From: Tupaia tana
Taxonomy: Eukaryota > Chordata > Mammalia > Scandentia > Tupaiidae
Direction: 5' to 3'
DNA: 64,000 bases
NCBI GenBank assembly: GCA_026018925.1
Contig: JAKSZU010000005.1
Span: 22,926,779-22,990,778, forward strand
Below, piece after piece: positions 31,451-43,012 of this stretch (its first letter is position 1; each line of letters begins with the position of its first letter). The position numbers and the translations under genes were made by a program. The notes below the pieces were generated by a model that was not told where the DNA came from, ran no database searches, and saw only the letters and a list, made by a program, of their open reading frames with translations.

Positions 31451-32816
31451 GATGAAAATAAAGAGTTTGTACTTGGTGAGGTTTGTGCGTAATGTGCAGG
31501 AAATGTATACACGCATTATTTGCCACGTGATCAAGCTCACATAGAACGAGCTCCTCCACTTAGATACTCATCCTGCATAGTAGCAGAACTGGCAAAAACT
31601 TCAGCTGTCGCTATTTTCCCTGCTAAGTCTACTGGTGAAGACCTACTGGGGAAGTGACTGCACAGAGTCACTATAGGAGAATTTAAGTGTTCTTTCAGCG
31701 TCATTATTCAGGGGCTTGTGATTAAGAACTGAACGCTCACTGGGTACTCTGGTTCTAGACAGAGTGTTCGTCCTTTTGTGTCTCTCAAGGTTATCACCTT
31801 TGCTGAAAGTCGCCCTGTCTTCCAGGCCATCTTCCAACCTGCGGGTGGCCAATAAGCACCTTGGTTATTGACTTTCGTTGTTTAATAATTGATTTTACTT
31901 TTACAATGGATATTTTGTCTTAAATGCTCATCTGACAGAGGTGCCAGCTAGACAAATGGATTAAATTAAAATTATTCTCTAAAAAGTTTTCAAACATTTA
32001 TGAGAGGATGTGTATACAGGGCCTTTAAAGACAGGTTCCTACCCTTTCCTCCTTAGAGCTTTACATTTACTAAATATAACATCTGGTCAATACTGCAATG
32101 GATACAAGATGTTATTTACATCCATTAGACCGGTAGAAGTGCTCAAAACCAATGTTAACAACCATTAAGAAAGGCTAAATATAAAAATGATCTCACAGCC
32201 ATTGTCAAGGGCAAACACAGAAACAGTCTGTTCCAGGCCAAGAGAGTACCCTTGCAGGGTTAGAGCACTGACATGGCGAACAACCATGTCTGTGCAACGA
32301 CCTGGGCTTACCCACACAGTTATGTCCCTCAGAGTGCCTGAAAGGCCTAGCCGCTGTGTCACAGCACTAACATTAGCAGTCTACAGTGCTGGAAACCACG
32401 TGGTGACCAAGGATTCCTGGTTGGCCTAAAAAATACCAGGTGCACATGGTGTGTCCGTGTCCTGAGGAACTGGAGGACTAGGGAAAGGGGTTTGCAGCAT
32501 GAGACCCTGCTGTGGGTGCTTTCTCTGTACCTCTCTCTCCATCTCTGTTTCTTGTGCATGCACGTGCAGTTTCTGTTATGGAAGGAAACGGAAAAAATAA
32601 GAGTATGTGAAGGATGCTGTTCATTGCCCAGCTGTGATAGTGGATGCTCACTGTGTCAGCATATGACCATGGAAGTGTGTGTGTATGTGTGTGCATGTGT
32701 ATTTATGTGTACCTGTCTCTTGCTCTGATGTTCATCTCTTACCTCCCCCACCCCCGTCTCCCTGTAAGAATCATAATCTAACACATCATCATATTTCATT
32801 TTAAGAAACAATCTAG
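31451..32816. other. Unassigned sequence
   Basis: Mostly single-copy-looking. A (GT)n-like stretch lies at 32677-32710. I recognise no gene or repeat. Confidence 0.45.
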
Positions 32817-32817
32817 G

Positions 32818-32996
32818 GGCCGGCAGGTGGCGTGCTGGTGAAAGGCCTTGGTCTCCCTCATGGCCGACCACGGTTCAAGTCCTGGATTTAGTGGCTTGTT
32901 TTCTCACTTTCCCTCTCTCTCTTTTTCTATCTTTCTCTGATCAAACTGGAAAATAATATTAATAAATAAAGTTAAATAAAATCATTCTTAAAAAAA
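32818..32996 (+). mobile_element. tRNA-SINE, type B
   Basis: GGGGCCGGCAGGTGGCGTGC opens it. The complete type B tail AAAGTTAAATAAAATCATTC closes it. This is the first young-type SINE after a gap of about 6.7 kb. Confidence 0.92.
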
Positions 32997-33766
32997 TAAG
33001 TGATCTAATCCTCACTAATTTTGACTCAGAAGTTTTCCATTTGGAAGTAAGTTTTCTCATGCAAAATAATCAGCATATGTACGAATGTACATTTCACACA
33101 TATCAGAGAGGCATTTGGGTAATACTCTCTCCTTTTCTGCCTCTACTGATACTGCACACAGCACTGAAGAGCCTACGGATTACTGTAAATATTTTAAGCA
33201 CATTACTGGGACTGATTATATAGGAAACTAGGGTAAGCAAACCATTCCACGTTGGGAATGGTTTTCTTCTCTGTTCTGACGTTTGGAATTTTATTTCAGA
33301 TACTGAGTGCTTTTTTTCATGGTCATGATACCTTCATCTCATGGAGCAGTTAATTCATATTCAAGGAGAAAACAGTGGACGGACTGATGATGTATTCTGT
33401 TAGCACGCCACAGGATCAGGCCTCTTATCTGCTATTTTTAGCCACATAATGATTATCCTTATTTAAGACTCTTCCATTTTCTTTTTGTGTTTTATATGCT
33501 AATGCACTTGAAGAAACATAACTTTGGTTTTAAAACGAGAGATTTTTGGTCTTTAAAGCCACAAAGCAGTAGTTATGGTGTAGGTAGCAAACATATCTAT
33601 GATGTCTCTTCTGAAACTCAGCAGCCCACTTGCTAAGTGGGTAACACAGTGTGCTGCTTCTGCTGTGGCCCCTGTGCCCGCCTGCCATTTCCCAAATTAC
33701 TCCAGTCTTCATTTGTGCTGGAGAAAATAATTGCAGTAGACTTTTTGGGTCCACTGTAATTTTTTT
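32997..33766. other. Unassigned AT-rich sequence
   Basis: I see nothing recognisable. Confidence 0.5.
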
Positions 33767-34015
33767 TTGTTGTTGTTGTTATAGGGCATGTGCGCTTGCC
33801 AGAGAGAGACAGAGAGACAGAGAGACAGAAAGCGAGAAATCACCCCCCAGGGGGGATGGCCACGCCGCGATCCCTTCTCTTCCGTTCTCCTCTCGGGATC
33901 TTGGGCATGCACGCACACGCGCCCGGCGTGAGTTTAAGCCACCGAGTCTGGGACATGAACCGCGGTCAACTACGTGGGAGTCCAGCAACATAGCCATTAT
34001 GCTAACTGCTGGTCC
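33767..34015 (-). mobile_element. tRNA-SINE, type A1
   Basis: The (TTG)n tail is followed by TTATAGGGCATGTGCGCTTG. It ends CTAACTGCTGGTCCC. TGTAATTTTTT and TGTGATTTTTT flank it. Confidence 0.95.
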
Positions 34016-34046
34016 CTGTGATTTTTTAATATAAAGGATAATCTCT

Positions 34047-34232
34047 TTTTAAAGATTATTTACTTAACTTTATTTATTTATTGTTATTAGTTTTTCAATT
34101 TGACGAGAGAAAGATGAGAGAGAGAGACAGAGACAGAGAAACTGCAAAAGCAAGCCACCAGGTCCAGGACTTGAACCATGATTGGCCATGTGGGAGTCCA
34201 GTGTTTTAACCACTATGCCACCTGTCAGGCCC
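34047..34232 (-). mobile_element. tRNA-SINE, type B
   Basis: AAAGATTATTTACTTAACTTT begins the complemented tail. CCACCTGTCAGGCCCTC ends a slightly altered head. Confidence 0.9.
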
Positions 34233-34676
34233 TCTAAGTTTATTTTTATGTTTTCCTTCCTGATAGCCAGAAATATATTTCTCCAACTTTCTTTAACCCT
34301 TCCACCAGCTGATTGCCAGATGTTAGGGTTTGGGCAACTTTTCTGGAGGAGAAGACTCCAGTACGGGTGGGCAACTGAGAGAGTCTCGGGTAATAATTAA
34401 CTGGGCTGGAGGCGAACATGAGGGATTAGTGATGACTGTAAATAAGGAACACAGTGGGAACCCATTATAATACTCTAGAGGAAAAATAATGAGACCTGAA
34501 CCAGGAAAACACTTGGGTAAAGAGTTTATGGGAAGCATTTGGGTGAAATTAAAAAAGAAGTGGTGGAAACCAGGGAGGTGAGAGGTGTGTTCAGAGCTTC
34601 TCCTAATCCTCGCCAGGTGCAAATGTAATACTTGTATCTTGCTTCTCTAATATTGTTACTCAGAGAACTCAAGATT
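34233..34676. other. Unassigned sequence
   Basis: I see nothing recognisable. Confidence 0.5.
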
Positions 34677-34934
34677 CTTTTTTTTTTTTTTTTCCGAGCG
34701 AGATTTTTGCTATATGGAGTGTGCACTCACCAGAGAGACAGAGAGAGAGAAAATGAGAAATCATGCCCTAGGAGATGGCCATGCCACACTCCTCTCTCCT
34801 CCATTCTCCTCTTGGAATTTTGGGCACACACATATGTGCCTGATGTGAGTTTCAAGCTGCTGCGTCCAGGCTCCAAACCATAGTCCACCATGTGGGAGTC
34901 CAACACCCTAACCACTATGCAACCCACTGGCCCC
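34677..34934 (-). mobile_element. tRNA-SINE, type A, diverged
   Basis: CCGAGCGAGATTTTTGCTAT follows the T-run. The head end is CAACCCACTGGCCCCC. CAAGATTCTTT and CAAGATACTTT flank it. Confidence 0.88.
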
Positions 34935-34951
34935 CAAGATACTTTCTAACA

Positions 34952-35264
34952 CAGGGATCCCATCCCAATTGGTACTGGTCTGTGGCTTGTTAGGAACTGG
35001 GCAGCACAATAGGAGTGAGTGGTGGGCCAGTGAATGCAGCTTCTTCTGTATTTACAGCTGCTCTTTCTTGCTCACATTACCTCCCAAGCATTGCGTCCCT
35101 TCAGATCAGTAGCAGCATTCAGTTCTCATAGGAGCACAAGCCCAACTGTGAACTGTGCATGTGAAGGATCTAGGTTGCATGTTCTCATAAACCATCCTTC
35201 CACCCAGTCTAGAAAACGGTCTTCTATGAAATCAGTCCCTGGTACCAAAAGGCTTGGACTACCA
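34952..35264 (+). mobile_element. MER1-type hAT-Charlie element
   Basis: CAGGGATCCCATCCC begins it. TTGTTAGGAACTGGGC, TCTCATAGGAGCAC, TGTGAACTGTGCATG and GGTACCAAAAGGCTTGGAC follow in the order of a well-known MER element. Eight-base flanks TTCTAACA (34944) and TTCTTACA (35265) match at seven positions, as expected for hAT. It is non-autonomous. The MER1 name is from memory and unverified. Confidence 0.75.
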
Positions 35265-35354
35265 TTCTTACAGAGTAGGTAACACATTTCAGGGTCAAAG
35301 ATGATCAGAGTCGAATGTGACTTTATAGATATGTTGCATTCCATTTTGTGACTA

Positions 35355-35472
35355 CAAGCCACATGTGGCTTGAGAAGTGATGATCAGAATTGAGCTGTGC
35401 TGTGACTGTCAAATACACAGTAGCTTTCCAAAGTGTAGTATGAAAAAGGACTGTAAAACACTTCATTAACGT
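35355..35472 (+). mobile_element. DNA transposon fragment (first part), family unassigned
   Basis: CAGAATTGAGCTGTGCTGTG, CAAATACACAGTAGC and GTATGAAAAAGGACTG match the first part of a common mammalian DNA element. Later parts of the same element occur at 39054 and 43013. Confidence 0.5.
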
Positions 35473-35569
35473 TTCTGGCCTGCCTCTGGTATGTGCTGCT
35501 AAGATGCTGTGCTCCACAGGCTGAGAGCACATGGGAAGCCTGGTTCAATTCTTGTTCAACAGAAACACT

Positions 35570-35737
35570 GGATGCAGTGGTGGGCATCTGTAGTCCCAGT
35601 GATTTAGGAGGCTGAGGCAGAAGGATCATGAGCTCTAGGCTGCCCTGGCAACATTGCAAGACCCTGTCTAAAACATGAGCTGAGCATGGTGGCGAGCATC
35701 TGAAAGCTAGAAGGTTGAGGCTGAAGGATTGTGACAA
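35570..35737 (+). mobile_element. 7SL-derived SINE (decayed)
   Basis: GGGCATCTGTAGTCCCAGTG, GGAGGCTGAGGCAGAAGGAT and CAACATTGCAAGACCCTGTC match the Alu domain of 7SL RNA. They form a 104-base monomer ending at 35673. A second, 5'-only monomer (GAGCATGGTGGCGAGCATCTG, GGTTGAGGCTGAAGGATTG) follows, giving a dimer-like order. No poly(A) tail or flanking duplication is clear. Confidence 0.8.
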
Positions 35738-35882
35738 GGGGAGCTATTGTCTTTATATATTGTTTTGAATTTTTAATGTTATTTATTATAATTTATGATT
35801 TACATGTGATCATCATACATCTTTGTAGGGTGCTGTTTGGTTTTTAAAAGTATAAATATGGTGTGTAATAAACAAATTGAGG

Positions 35883-36149
35883 GGTGCCAGTAGATGACAT
35901 GGTGGTTAAGGCACTGGAATCCCACATGGCTGACCGCAGTTCCAGTCCTGGACCTGGTGGCTTGAAAATCATGTTAGGTATGTAAGCATGCATGCCCAAA
36001 TCCTGAGAGGAGAATGGAGGAGAAGATAGTATAGTGTAGCTATCCCCCCAGAAGATGATTTCTTGCTTTCTCTCTCTCCATCTCTGTCTGTCTCTCTCTC
36101 TTTGGCAAGCGCCACATACCGCATGGCAAAAATCCTAAATAAAGAAAGG
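35883..36149 (+). mobile_element. tRNA-SINE, type A, old
   Basis: GGTGCCAGTAGATGACATGG opens it. It ends CCGCATGGCAAAAATCCTAAA. CAAATTGAGG flanks it at 35873 and 36150. Confidence 0.9.
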
Positions 36150-36849
36150 CAAATTGAGGATATAGACATATTTACCATTTTCAACATGTCACATTACATT
36201 ATATACATTCAAAATTCAATCTACTGGTTTTTTTGGAAGTATATATTGAATTGTCAATGATGTTCTTTACTGTGAAATATAATTCTAAAGAAAAAAGTTG
36301 ACTAAAAATCAGATAACAAAAAGTCTCATAAGTTAGTGAGGATAGATTTTTGAAAACAAAGATAATTTTAATATAATCAATGAAAGGAGACTATGTAATT
36401 TCCATATAGAGGATAGTGGGAGATAAGAGTTTATAATCTGAAAAGATCTGTGGTGTCAATCATAAGTCCAGTTAGAGATAGACAAAATTGTACATACTAA
36501 TAGCTCATTAGGAAGAGTTAGAAAAATAAAACTTTTATTCACTCACTGTGTGTTTTTGTAAGACTATAGTACTGTACTGTGCATAAAGAAATAAGTCCTC
36601 AAAAAAGCAAAAACAAAACAAAATTGAAAAGGCATGTTATCTAGTTTTATACAATGAATAATGGTTATAGTAAATGTATATACAAATGCAATATGAAGCC
36701 TGGGAAAACAACTGTCTATCAATAGTTAGTGAATTTCTACTTAACCCTGCTTGTGTATAACATAGTTGAATCTGAATTTTTAGCCTTTTAGTTGGGAACT
36801 TAATACATTTTCATTCCAAGTTTTTATAAATAGGAGTGGATTTACCCCT
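36150..36849. other. Unassigned AT-rich sequence
   Basis: I see no landmark that allows a repeat call. It may be L1 inter-ORF sequence too diverged to recognise. Confidence 0.4.
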
Positions 36850-38290
36850 GTCATTTTGTTACTGATTTTTTTTTCCTCTAGTAGTTTTGTGGTCTCTAAC
36901 TTATGTTTATTTCCCTTTAGTTTTCCTGGTGTAATATTACCTTAAGTATTTCCTGAAGAACTGGTTTCATTTTGCAGAATTCTTTCAGCATTTGTTTATC
37001 TGGGAATGATTTTTATTTCTCCTTCCCATTTGAAGGATAATCTTGCTGGGTATAGTACTCTTGGCTGAAACTATTTTTCTTTCAGAGTTTTAAATATGTC
37101 TTCCCGGTCTTTCTTTGCTTGCACTGTTCCAGCTAGAAGGTTCAATGTTAGTCTAATGAGGTAACTTTTGTAAGTAAGTCGGTATTTCTCTCTTGCCATT
37201 TTTAGAATGTTATCTTTGATTTTTTACCAAGTTGGCTATGATATGCCTTAGAGAGGATTATATGTTAAATCTGATGTCCTTTGTATTTTCTGGATTTGGA
37301 TGACCATATACCTCTAAATTTGGAAAGATTTTAACTAAATAGCAGGAAAGAAATTTTCTATGCCTTTACCTGTCTCTTTGCCTTCTGGAGTACCAGGTTT
37401 AATGGTATCTAGGATCTCCCATAGGTTGTCCTCATTTTTAATGATTATCCTTCCTTCTTTTTAGTTGTTTGGACTAAATTAGAGGTTTTGTCTTCAAGGT
37501 CAGAGGTCCTTTTTTGTGAGTGATCTAATCTATGCTTGAAATGTTTGAGTGATATTTTAATTACCTGCATTGTACTCTTTATCTCCTGAAGCTTGATTCT
37601 TTTTCAGGGTGTATGTCTCTTTACAGAGTTCCTCTTTCAAGTCATAGAAGGATTTTCTCTTCTCCTGGGATTGGTTGTCTCTTTTCTCTTGCACTCCATT
37701 GAGATTTGTTACAGTGAATAATTTGAATTATTTTCCTGACATTTCTGTGATCTCTTGTGATTTATCCATTGTTGGTGAGGAGCTAATTATGTTCCTTTGG
37801 AGAGGGAGATATTTCCTGGTTTTCTCATATTTCTTAGGACTGTGCTTTGATTTTTAGTCATCTGGTGACTCGTTTCTTACTTCATTGGAGTAGGTTTCTG
37901 TAGCTGTGTGCTTGTGCACTTCCCTATGGTGTGAATTAGCTCTGTGACAATTTTGGGAATGTGGAATCTACAGTAGGAGTTTTGAGTTCAAGTTTTCAAA
38001 GGGGAGTTTCTCTCCTTTTCCTGTTGGAGGCGGGTTATGGGAAGAAAATCACTCTAAAACCTCACTGTCTTCAGGTGTTTGGTTCCTGTATACACCAAAC
38101 TCTTTGCTCTCAATGTCCCGGAGGTTGAGCTGGACAGGTAGAATGTAAGATGGTAGTCTAATTTGTGTACCGTGCCTTGTGTAGTGTGTGGGCTGCAGCA
38201 GTTCTTCCTCCCCCACTTCAGGATGGGCGGGGGTCTTTGCTGATCAGTTAAGATCAGACAATATTTGCTTCCCTGTTGCTCCTGGATTGA
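36850..38290 (-). mobile_element. LINE-1 ORF1 and 5' region
   Basis: The plus strand shows GAAGGATAATCTTGCTGGGT (37033) and GATATGCCTTAGAGAGG (37231), complement of the L1 ORF1 C-terminal and middle parts. ORF1 N-terminal and 5' leader sequence follows to about 38290. It parallels 40270-42070. Stops break all frames. Confidence 0.75.
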
Positions 38291-38318
38291 GATACTATCT
38301 TAAAAAATAAAAATGTTC

Positions 38319-38583
38319 AGGTCAGCAGGTGGTGTGTAGGTTAAGTTGCTGGATTACCATATGGCTGACTGCAGTTTGAGTCCTGGACCTGGCTGGCAGC
38401 TTGTAAATAATGCTGGGTATGTGTGTGTGCATGCCCCAAATCCCAAAAGGAGATTGGAGAAGAGATTGCAGCACGCAATCCTCCCTAGGGGGTAAATTTT
38501 CAGTTTCCTTTTTTCTGTCTCTCTCTGTTTCTCTCTGGAAAGTGCATGTACCCGATGGCAAAAACCTAAAAAAAAAAAAAAGT
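38319..38583 (+). mobile_element. tRNA-SINE, type A, diverged
   Basis: GGTCAGCAGGTGGTGTGTAG opens it. It ends CCGATGGCAAAAACCT plus poly(A). Confidence 0.88.
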
Positions 38584-38586
38584 TTT

Positions 38587-38626
38587 GGAGCCAGTAGGTG
38601 GCAGTAGGCAGCTTGAAAAGCATTTC
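38587..38626 (+). mobile_element. tRNA-SINE remnant
   Basis: GAGCCAGTAGGTGGCAGTAGG joins directly to GCAGCTTGAAAAGC, a short head-to-body deletion product. Confidence 0.6.
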
Positions 38627-38631
38627 AGAGG

Positions 38632-38890
38632 GGCCAGCAGATGGTGTCGTGGTTAAGGCAATGGAATCCCACATGACCGACCATGGTTCCTGGGCTCGGC
38701 TGCTTGAAACTCACACTGGGTGCATGTGCATATGTGCCCAAAATCCCAAGAGAAGGATGGAGGAGAAGGGACTGTGGCATGGCCATCCCCTCGAGGGGGT
38801 GATTTCTTTCTTTGTGTTTCTCTCTCTCTCCAGGGACCACATGCACCCTATAGCAAAAAAAAAATCTATTAAAAAAAAGAAGGAAAAAAA
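38632..38890 (+). mobile_element. tRNA-SINE, type A, diverged
   Basis: GGGGCCAGCAGATGGTGTCG opens it. The core CCCCTCGAGGGGG remains palindromic. It ends CACCCTATAGC plus A-tail. Confidence 0.9.
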
Positions 38891-38894
38891 ATCA

Positions 38895-39050
38895 TTTTGA
38901 ATTTGTGTGCATATGTACCTAGAATACTAAAAAGTGAATTTAGGGAAAGGGACTGACGTGTGGCCCCTCTCTCTGGTGGGTGATTTCTCACTTTCCCTTT
39001 CTCTGTCTCTCTCCTGCATGACCTATGGCAAAGACCTAAAAAAAGAAGTT
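38895..39050 (+). mobile_element. tRNA-SINE, type A, 5' truncated
   Basis: TTTGTGTGCATATGTACCTAG to ATGACCTATGGCAAAGACC is body and tail only. Confidence 0.75.
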
Positions 39051-39053
39051 TCA

Positions 39054-39172
39054 ATATATTCATTACATATTGAAATAATAATTGTATATGTCAGGTTAAA
39101 GAAAATGTACTATTAAATTTAGTTTTTGTATTTCTTTTTACTTTTTTCTAGTGTGGCTACTAGAACATTTAT
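39054..39172 (+). mobile_element. DNA transposon fragment (middle part), family unassigned
   Basis: CATTACATATTGAAATAATA and TTTTACTTTTTTCTAGTGTGGCTACTAG match the middle of the same element whose first part is at 35355. Confidence 0.45.
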
Positions 39173-39179
39173 TTTTATT

Positions 39180-39910
39180 TCATTTATTATTATTATTTTT
39201 TACATTTTCCCACAACCATTTACTTTACATATTAAAAAAATTTTGCTTATACTCCATAGTTCTTGACAGTTAATAACTTTCAAAATTTCCAAAAAACTGA
39301 ATTTTAAAGATAACTTCCAAAATATTTGTTATAATTCTGTTTGTGACTCTATAACAACAAAGACAGTATGGTTTTAAATATTTTTGAGAAAATATTTACA
39401 TGTCAGCTTCTCAAACTGTTGAAAAGCAAATACCCAGAACACAATTCACATATGAACCTTCCCAACTCAGCTCTGCTTACCAAGTATTCTGTGATTTACC
39501 ATCTGCTAGCAAAGATCAGACTCTTTTTCTTCCTTCAGTCTTCTTCAAGGTTATCCTCTGGTTGTGGCTGCTCTTTTGCAATCTCTACCGATTACAATGC
39601 TGGGCTAGAAAAGTCCAGGTTATTTTATGGTACAAATTCTCTCATATAGCTTCTCTCATCTTCTATGCCAGGTGAAACCGTTTATGGTGCCAGGCAGTCT
39701 TTCCAAGAACTTCTGGTGGCTTCCTTGAGATCTACCTTAGTTCCATAGTTTTCTGGACCTATCTTCAGATATGACATTCCAGTCAAAGCTCTGACAATGG
39801 GTATTTCTAATTTCTGATGCAAGGCAACAGGTATTGTTGACTTATGCAAATAGCCATTCTGCTACAAGATAATACTACTCACAAATACTTTGCAATTCCA
39901 GAGGGGTCAG
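39180..39910 (-). pseudogene. Probable processed-pseudogene relic, gene not recognised
   Basis: On the minus strand one frame from about 39905 to 39540 is protein-like with scattered stops. It includes IPIVRALTGMSYLKIGPEN (about 39800-39745), NYGTKVDLKEATRSSWKDC, EDERSYMREFVP and VEIAKEQPQPEDNLEED. A stop-free stretch, then AT-rich 3'-UTR-like sequence with AATAAA-type hexamers, runs to about 39180. That layout suggests a retrocopy 3' end. I could not name the parent gene, and no flanking duplication was found. No functional product is expected. Confidence 0.45.
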
Positions 39911-39924
39911 GAAGGGAGAAAAGT

Positions 39925-42420
39925 TTATGTTTCAGTATAAAACAAACAAACAAAAAACATTTTAACCAATTGCTGAACCTATCAACATTTCAAAAGAAAA
40001 CAAAATCCTTAAATCTGGAAAACAAAGCATAGTAAAAAAATCAGTAATGTTTTAGCCAAAAGTCATAAAATTCTATTTCACCAGATCAGTCTCATGTAAT
40101 TAATCTCCCTTCTATTGAATTTGCAGTGTTCCTGTGGTTCCATCTTTCCATTTAAATCCTGGAAGTTAACATTCAATGTTATTATTGATATTCTAGACCT
40201 GTCCCTAGCTTCATTTTCTTGGTTCCTTTTTGTTTTCTTATTTCTGTATGTATGTCTTTAGTCTTCCTGGTAAAACGCTCCTTTTAGAACTTCTTGAAGA
40301 GCTGGTCTGGTGTTGGTAAATTCTTTCAGGTTTTGTTTATGTGAGAATGTTTTTATCTTTTCTTCCCTTATGAAGGATAATCTTGCCAGGCATAGTATTC
40401 TTGGTTGAAATTGTTTTTCATTTAACACTTTAAATATATTTCCCCATTCTTTCCTTGCTCACATTGTTTCCTACAAGAGGTCTGATGTTAGCCTGATAAG
40501 ATAACCTTTGTAAGTAACCTGACATTTCTCTCTTGCAAATTTTTTTTTTTTTTTTGGAGAGGTTTTTCGCTATAGGGCGCGTGCGCTCGCCAGGCAGACA
40601 GAGAGACACACAGAGACAGAAAGCGAGAAATCACCCCCCCAGGGGGGATGGTCACGCCGCAATCCCTTCTCCTCCATTCTCCTCTCGGGATCTTGGGCAC
40701 ACACGCACACGCGCCCGGCGTGAGTTGTAAGCCACCGGGTCCGAGACGCGAACCGCGGTCGACTACGTGGGAGTCCAGCAACATAGCCATTATGCTAACT
40801 GCTGGTTCCCTCTCTTGCAAATTTTAATATCATGTCTTTGTAGATTTGGCCAATCTGGCTATGATGTGTCTTGAAGATCTTCTTGGGTTGATTCTGTATT
40901 TCTTGGATCTGGATCTTTGAATGCCTCTTTAGGTGTGGAAAGTTTTCTTCCAGGATTTCATGGAATAGATTATTAATGCCTTTATTAGTTTCTTCACCTT
41001 CTGGGATGCCAATTATACAGATTGGGTGCTTAATGGTATCTAGTATTATTTGTATATTATGCTTATTTTCTCAGTCTTTTTGGTGATTTTTTCTAGGTAA
41101 GAGGTTTTTTTCTTCAACATCCAAGATTTGATCTTCTGCATGGTCTAATCTGCTTTTAATACTTTTGAAGGAGGTTTTTGATTTCCTGTATTATAGCTTT
41201 CATCTCTAATAGCTTCATTTGATTCTTCTTTATAGTGTATATTTCTCCTTTAGAATGTGAAAGAACCTTCTCACTTCCTGGAACTCGTGGTCTTTTTTCT
41301 CTTGCACCTTCTGGAGTTCATTATCTCTCACTCTTGCATCTCATTTAGTTTTGTCACAATGAATATTCTGAATTCTTTATCTGACATTTCCACAAGTGCC
41401 ATTGTATTGTTTGTGGATGATGAAGGATTGTTCTTTTCCCTTGGGGGAGAGATATTTTCTTGATTTCTTATATTTCTTGTGCCTCTTTAGTGGTTTCTGG
41501 TTATCTGATAGATGATTAATTTCTTCCTTATTTCTTGGAGTTAATTCTGAGCATTCAGAGGTGTGAGGGAGGAGGTGATCTGCAATCTCTCTGCAGTTCC
41601 ATTTCCCTGATGCTCACCAAGCAACCTGCACTTTTGACTTTGGTATTGGATATTACAAAGGCCTCACAGTTTCTATGTAAGAGGTGCACCTTGTCTGAGC
41701 TGCGGGGTTTCAACCAAGAGTTCAGAGGTGTGTGGGAAGCGATGAGCTATGCTCTCTCCGCAGCTCCATCCTTCTCCCTGCTGCTTACTCTGCACTCTCT
41801 CTTTTCTGAATTTTAGTCATTTGGTGGTGTATTCACTTTTGGCTAATTGCGACTGTAAGGTCATGTGCTTCCCTTTACTGTAAGGTACTCCTGTGACAGT
41901 TTCTCTCATCTACTCTAATTTGCAACATGATATCCACAGAAAGAGATTTTTGAGCTCAGATTTATAAGAGAAGTTTCTTCATTTGGGCAGCAGGTTCAGT
42001 AAGGGTTGAGGATTTCTATTACCCTAAAAGTATTCAAATCCTTGGCTCTTGCACCTAGGCCTGTCTAGACACTCAGTGTGTAGAGGCTGAACAACAAAGT
42101 GAAAAAGTAAGGTTAAAAAAAAAAAAGAAAAAGAAAAGAAAATAAAGGGGAAAAAAGACAAAAACAGCCAAAAAAGGAAAAAAAAATTTTTTTAAAAGCA
42201 AAAAATTAAAATGGCAGGACCCACCTCAGATTTAAATGGCTTCTGAAATTAGCAAGAGAAAGGAGAGGTCAGAGATGAGAAGAAGTGTTTTAAAATTTAA
42301 AAAAAAAAAAAGAAAAAGAAAAAGAAAAAAATTTAAAGAGAGAGAAAGAGAGAGGACGGAGGTTGCCCTACCTGTGTGAGCTTTTTTGGGGTCTGGAAGA
42401 TACAGTTTAGAGCAGAGAGT
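39925..42420 (-). mobile_element. LINE-1: inter-ORF spacer, ORF1 and 5' leader
   Basis: The spacer at 39925-40270 matches 15880-16150. ORF1 antisense runs from about 40290 to 41500, for example GAAGGATAATCTTGCCAGGC at 40372 and CACCTTCTGGGATGCCAATT at 40995. A 5' leader with a partial internal duplication follows (41540-41800), then A-rich stretches and the block shared with 105-200 (42215-42300). A type A3 SINE is inserted at 40544. No intact frame remains. Confidence 0.8.
40544..40809 (-). mobile_element. tRNA-SINE, type A3
   Basis: This is a near-consensus copy with GTTGTAAGCC and CGAGACGCGAACCGCGG. CTCTCTTGCAAAT flanks it at 40528 and 40809. Confidence 0.96.
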
Positions 42421-42463
42421 CAGTCACCTTGGTCCTTCACTAGAACATTTCAATTGTGAATGT

Positions 42464-43012
42464 GGGGCCAACATGTGCCTGGTGGTTGAAAGAGCTGGAT
42501 CCCACGTGCCTGACTCTGCAGTTCAAACGTCCTAGACCGAGGCTTACAAACCATGCTGGGCAGGGGCGAGTAGGTAGTGTGGTATTTAGGGCTGTGGACT
42601 CCCACACGGTTGACTGCAGTCTGAGTCCCAGACCTGGTGGCTTGAAAATCACACCAGGCATGTGTATGCGCATGAGTGCCCAAAATCTTGAGAGGAGAAT
42701 GGAGAAGAAGGAATTGTGGTGTGTCCATCTCCCCTGGAAAGTGATTTCTCTCTTTCCCTCTCTTAGTCTCTCTATGTCTCTCTCTGGTGAGTGCATGCAC
42801 CTTATGGCAAAAACCCAATAACAAAACAAAACAACAAAAACAAAAGCCATGCTGTGGGTATGGGTGCATGTGTGTCCAAAATTCTGAAAGGAGGGACAGA
42901 TGGCGTGGAAAGGATTGCAGCATGACCATGCCCCGTGGGAGGTTCCCCTTGATGCTCCTGTCTCTCTCTGGTGAGAGCACTTGCCCTCTGGCAAAAAAAA
43001 AAAAAAAAAAAA
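42464..43012 (+). mobile_element. Old tRNA-SINE, type A, split
   Basis: GGGCCAACATGTGCCTGGTGG to ACCATGCTGGG is the head. The body resumes at GCCATGCTGTGGGTATGGG (42846) and ends TTGCCCTCTGGC plus poly(A). Confidence 0.82.
42562..42842 (+). mobile_element. tRNA-SINE, type A, nested
   Basis: CAGGGGCGAGTAGGTAGTGTGG opens it. The tail CTTATGGCAAAAACC is followed by an AAAC-rich run. It lies between two CCATGCTG copies of its host SINE. Confidence 0.88.

Noticed and set aside
42440..42994. 184- and 176-codon minus-strand frames
   Set aside because: They read antisense through two nested SINEs. The same peptide fragments (HSPLGILGTHAHAPG-like) recur at dozens of other SINEs.
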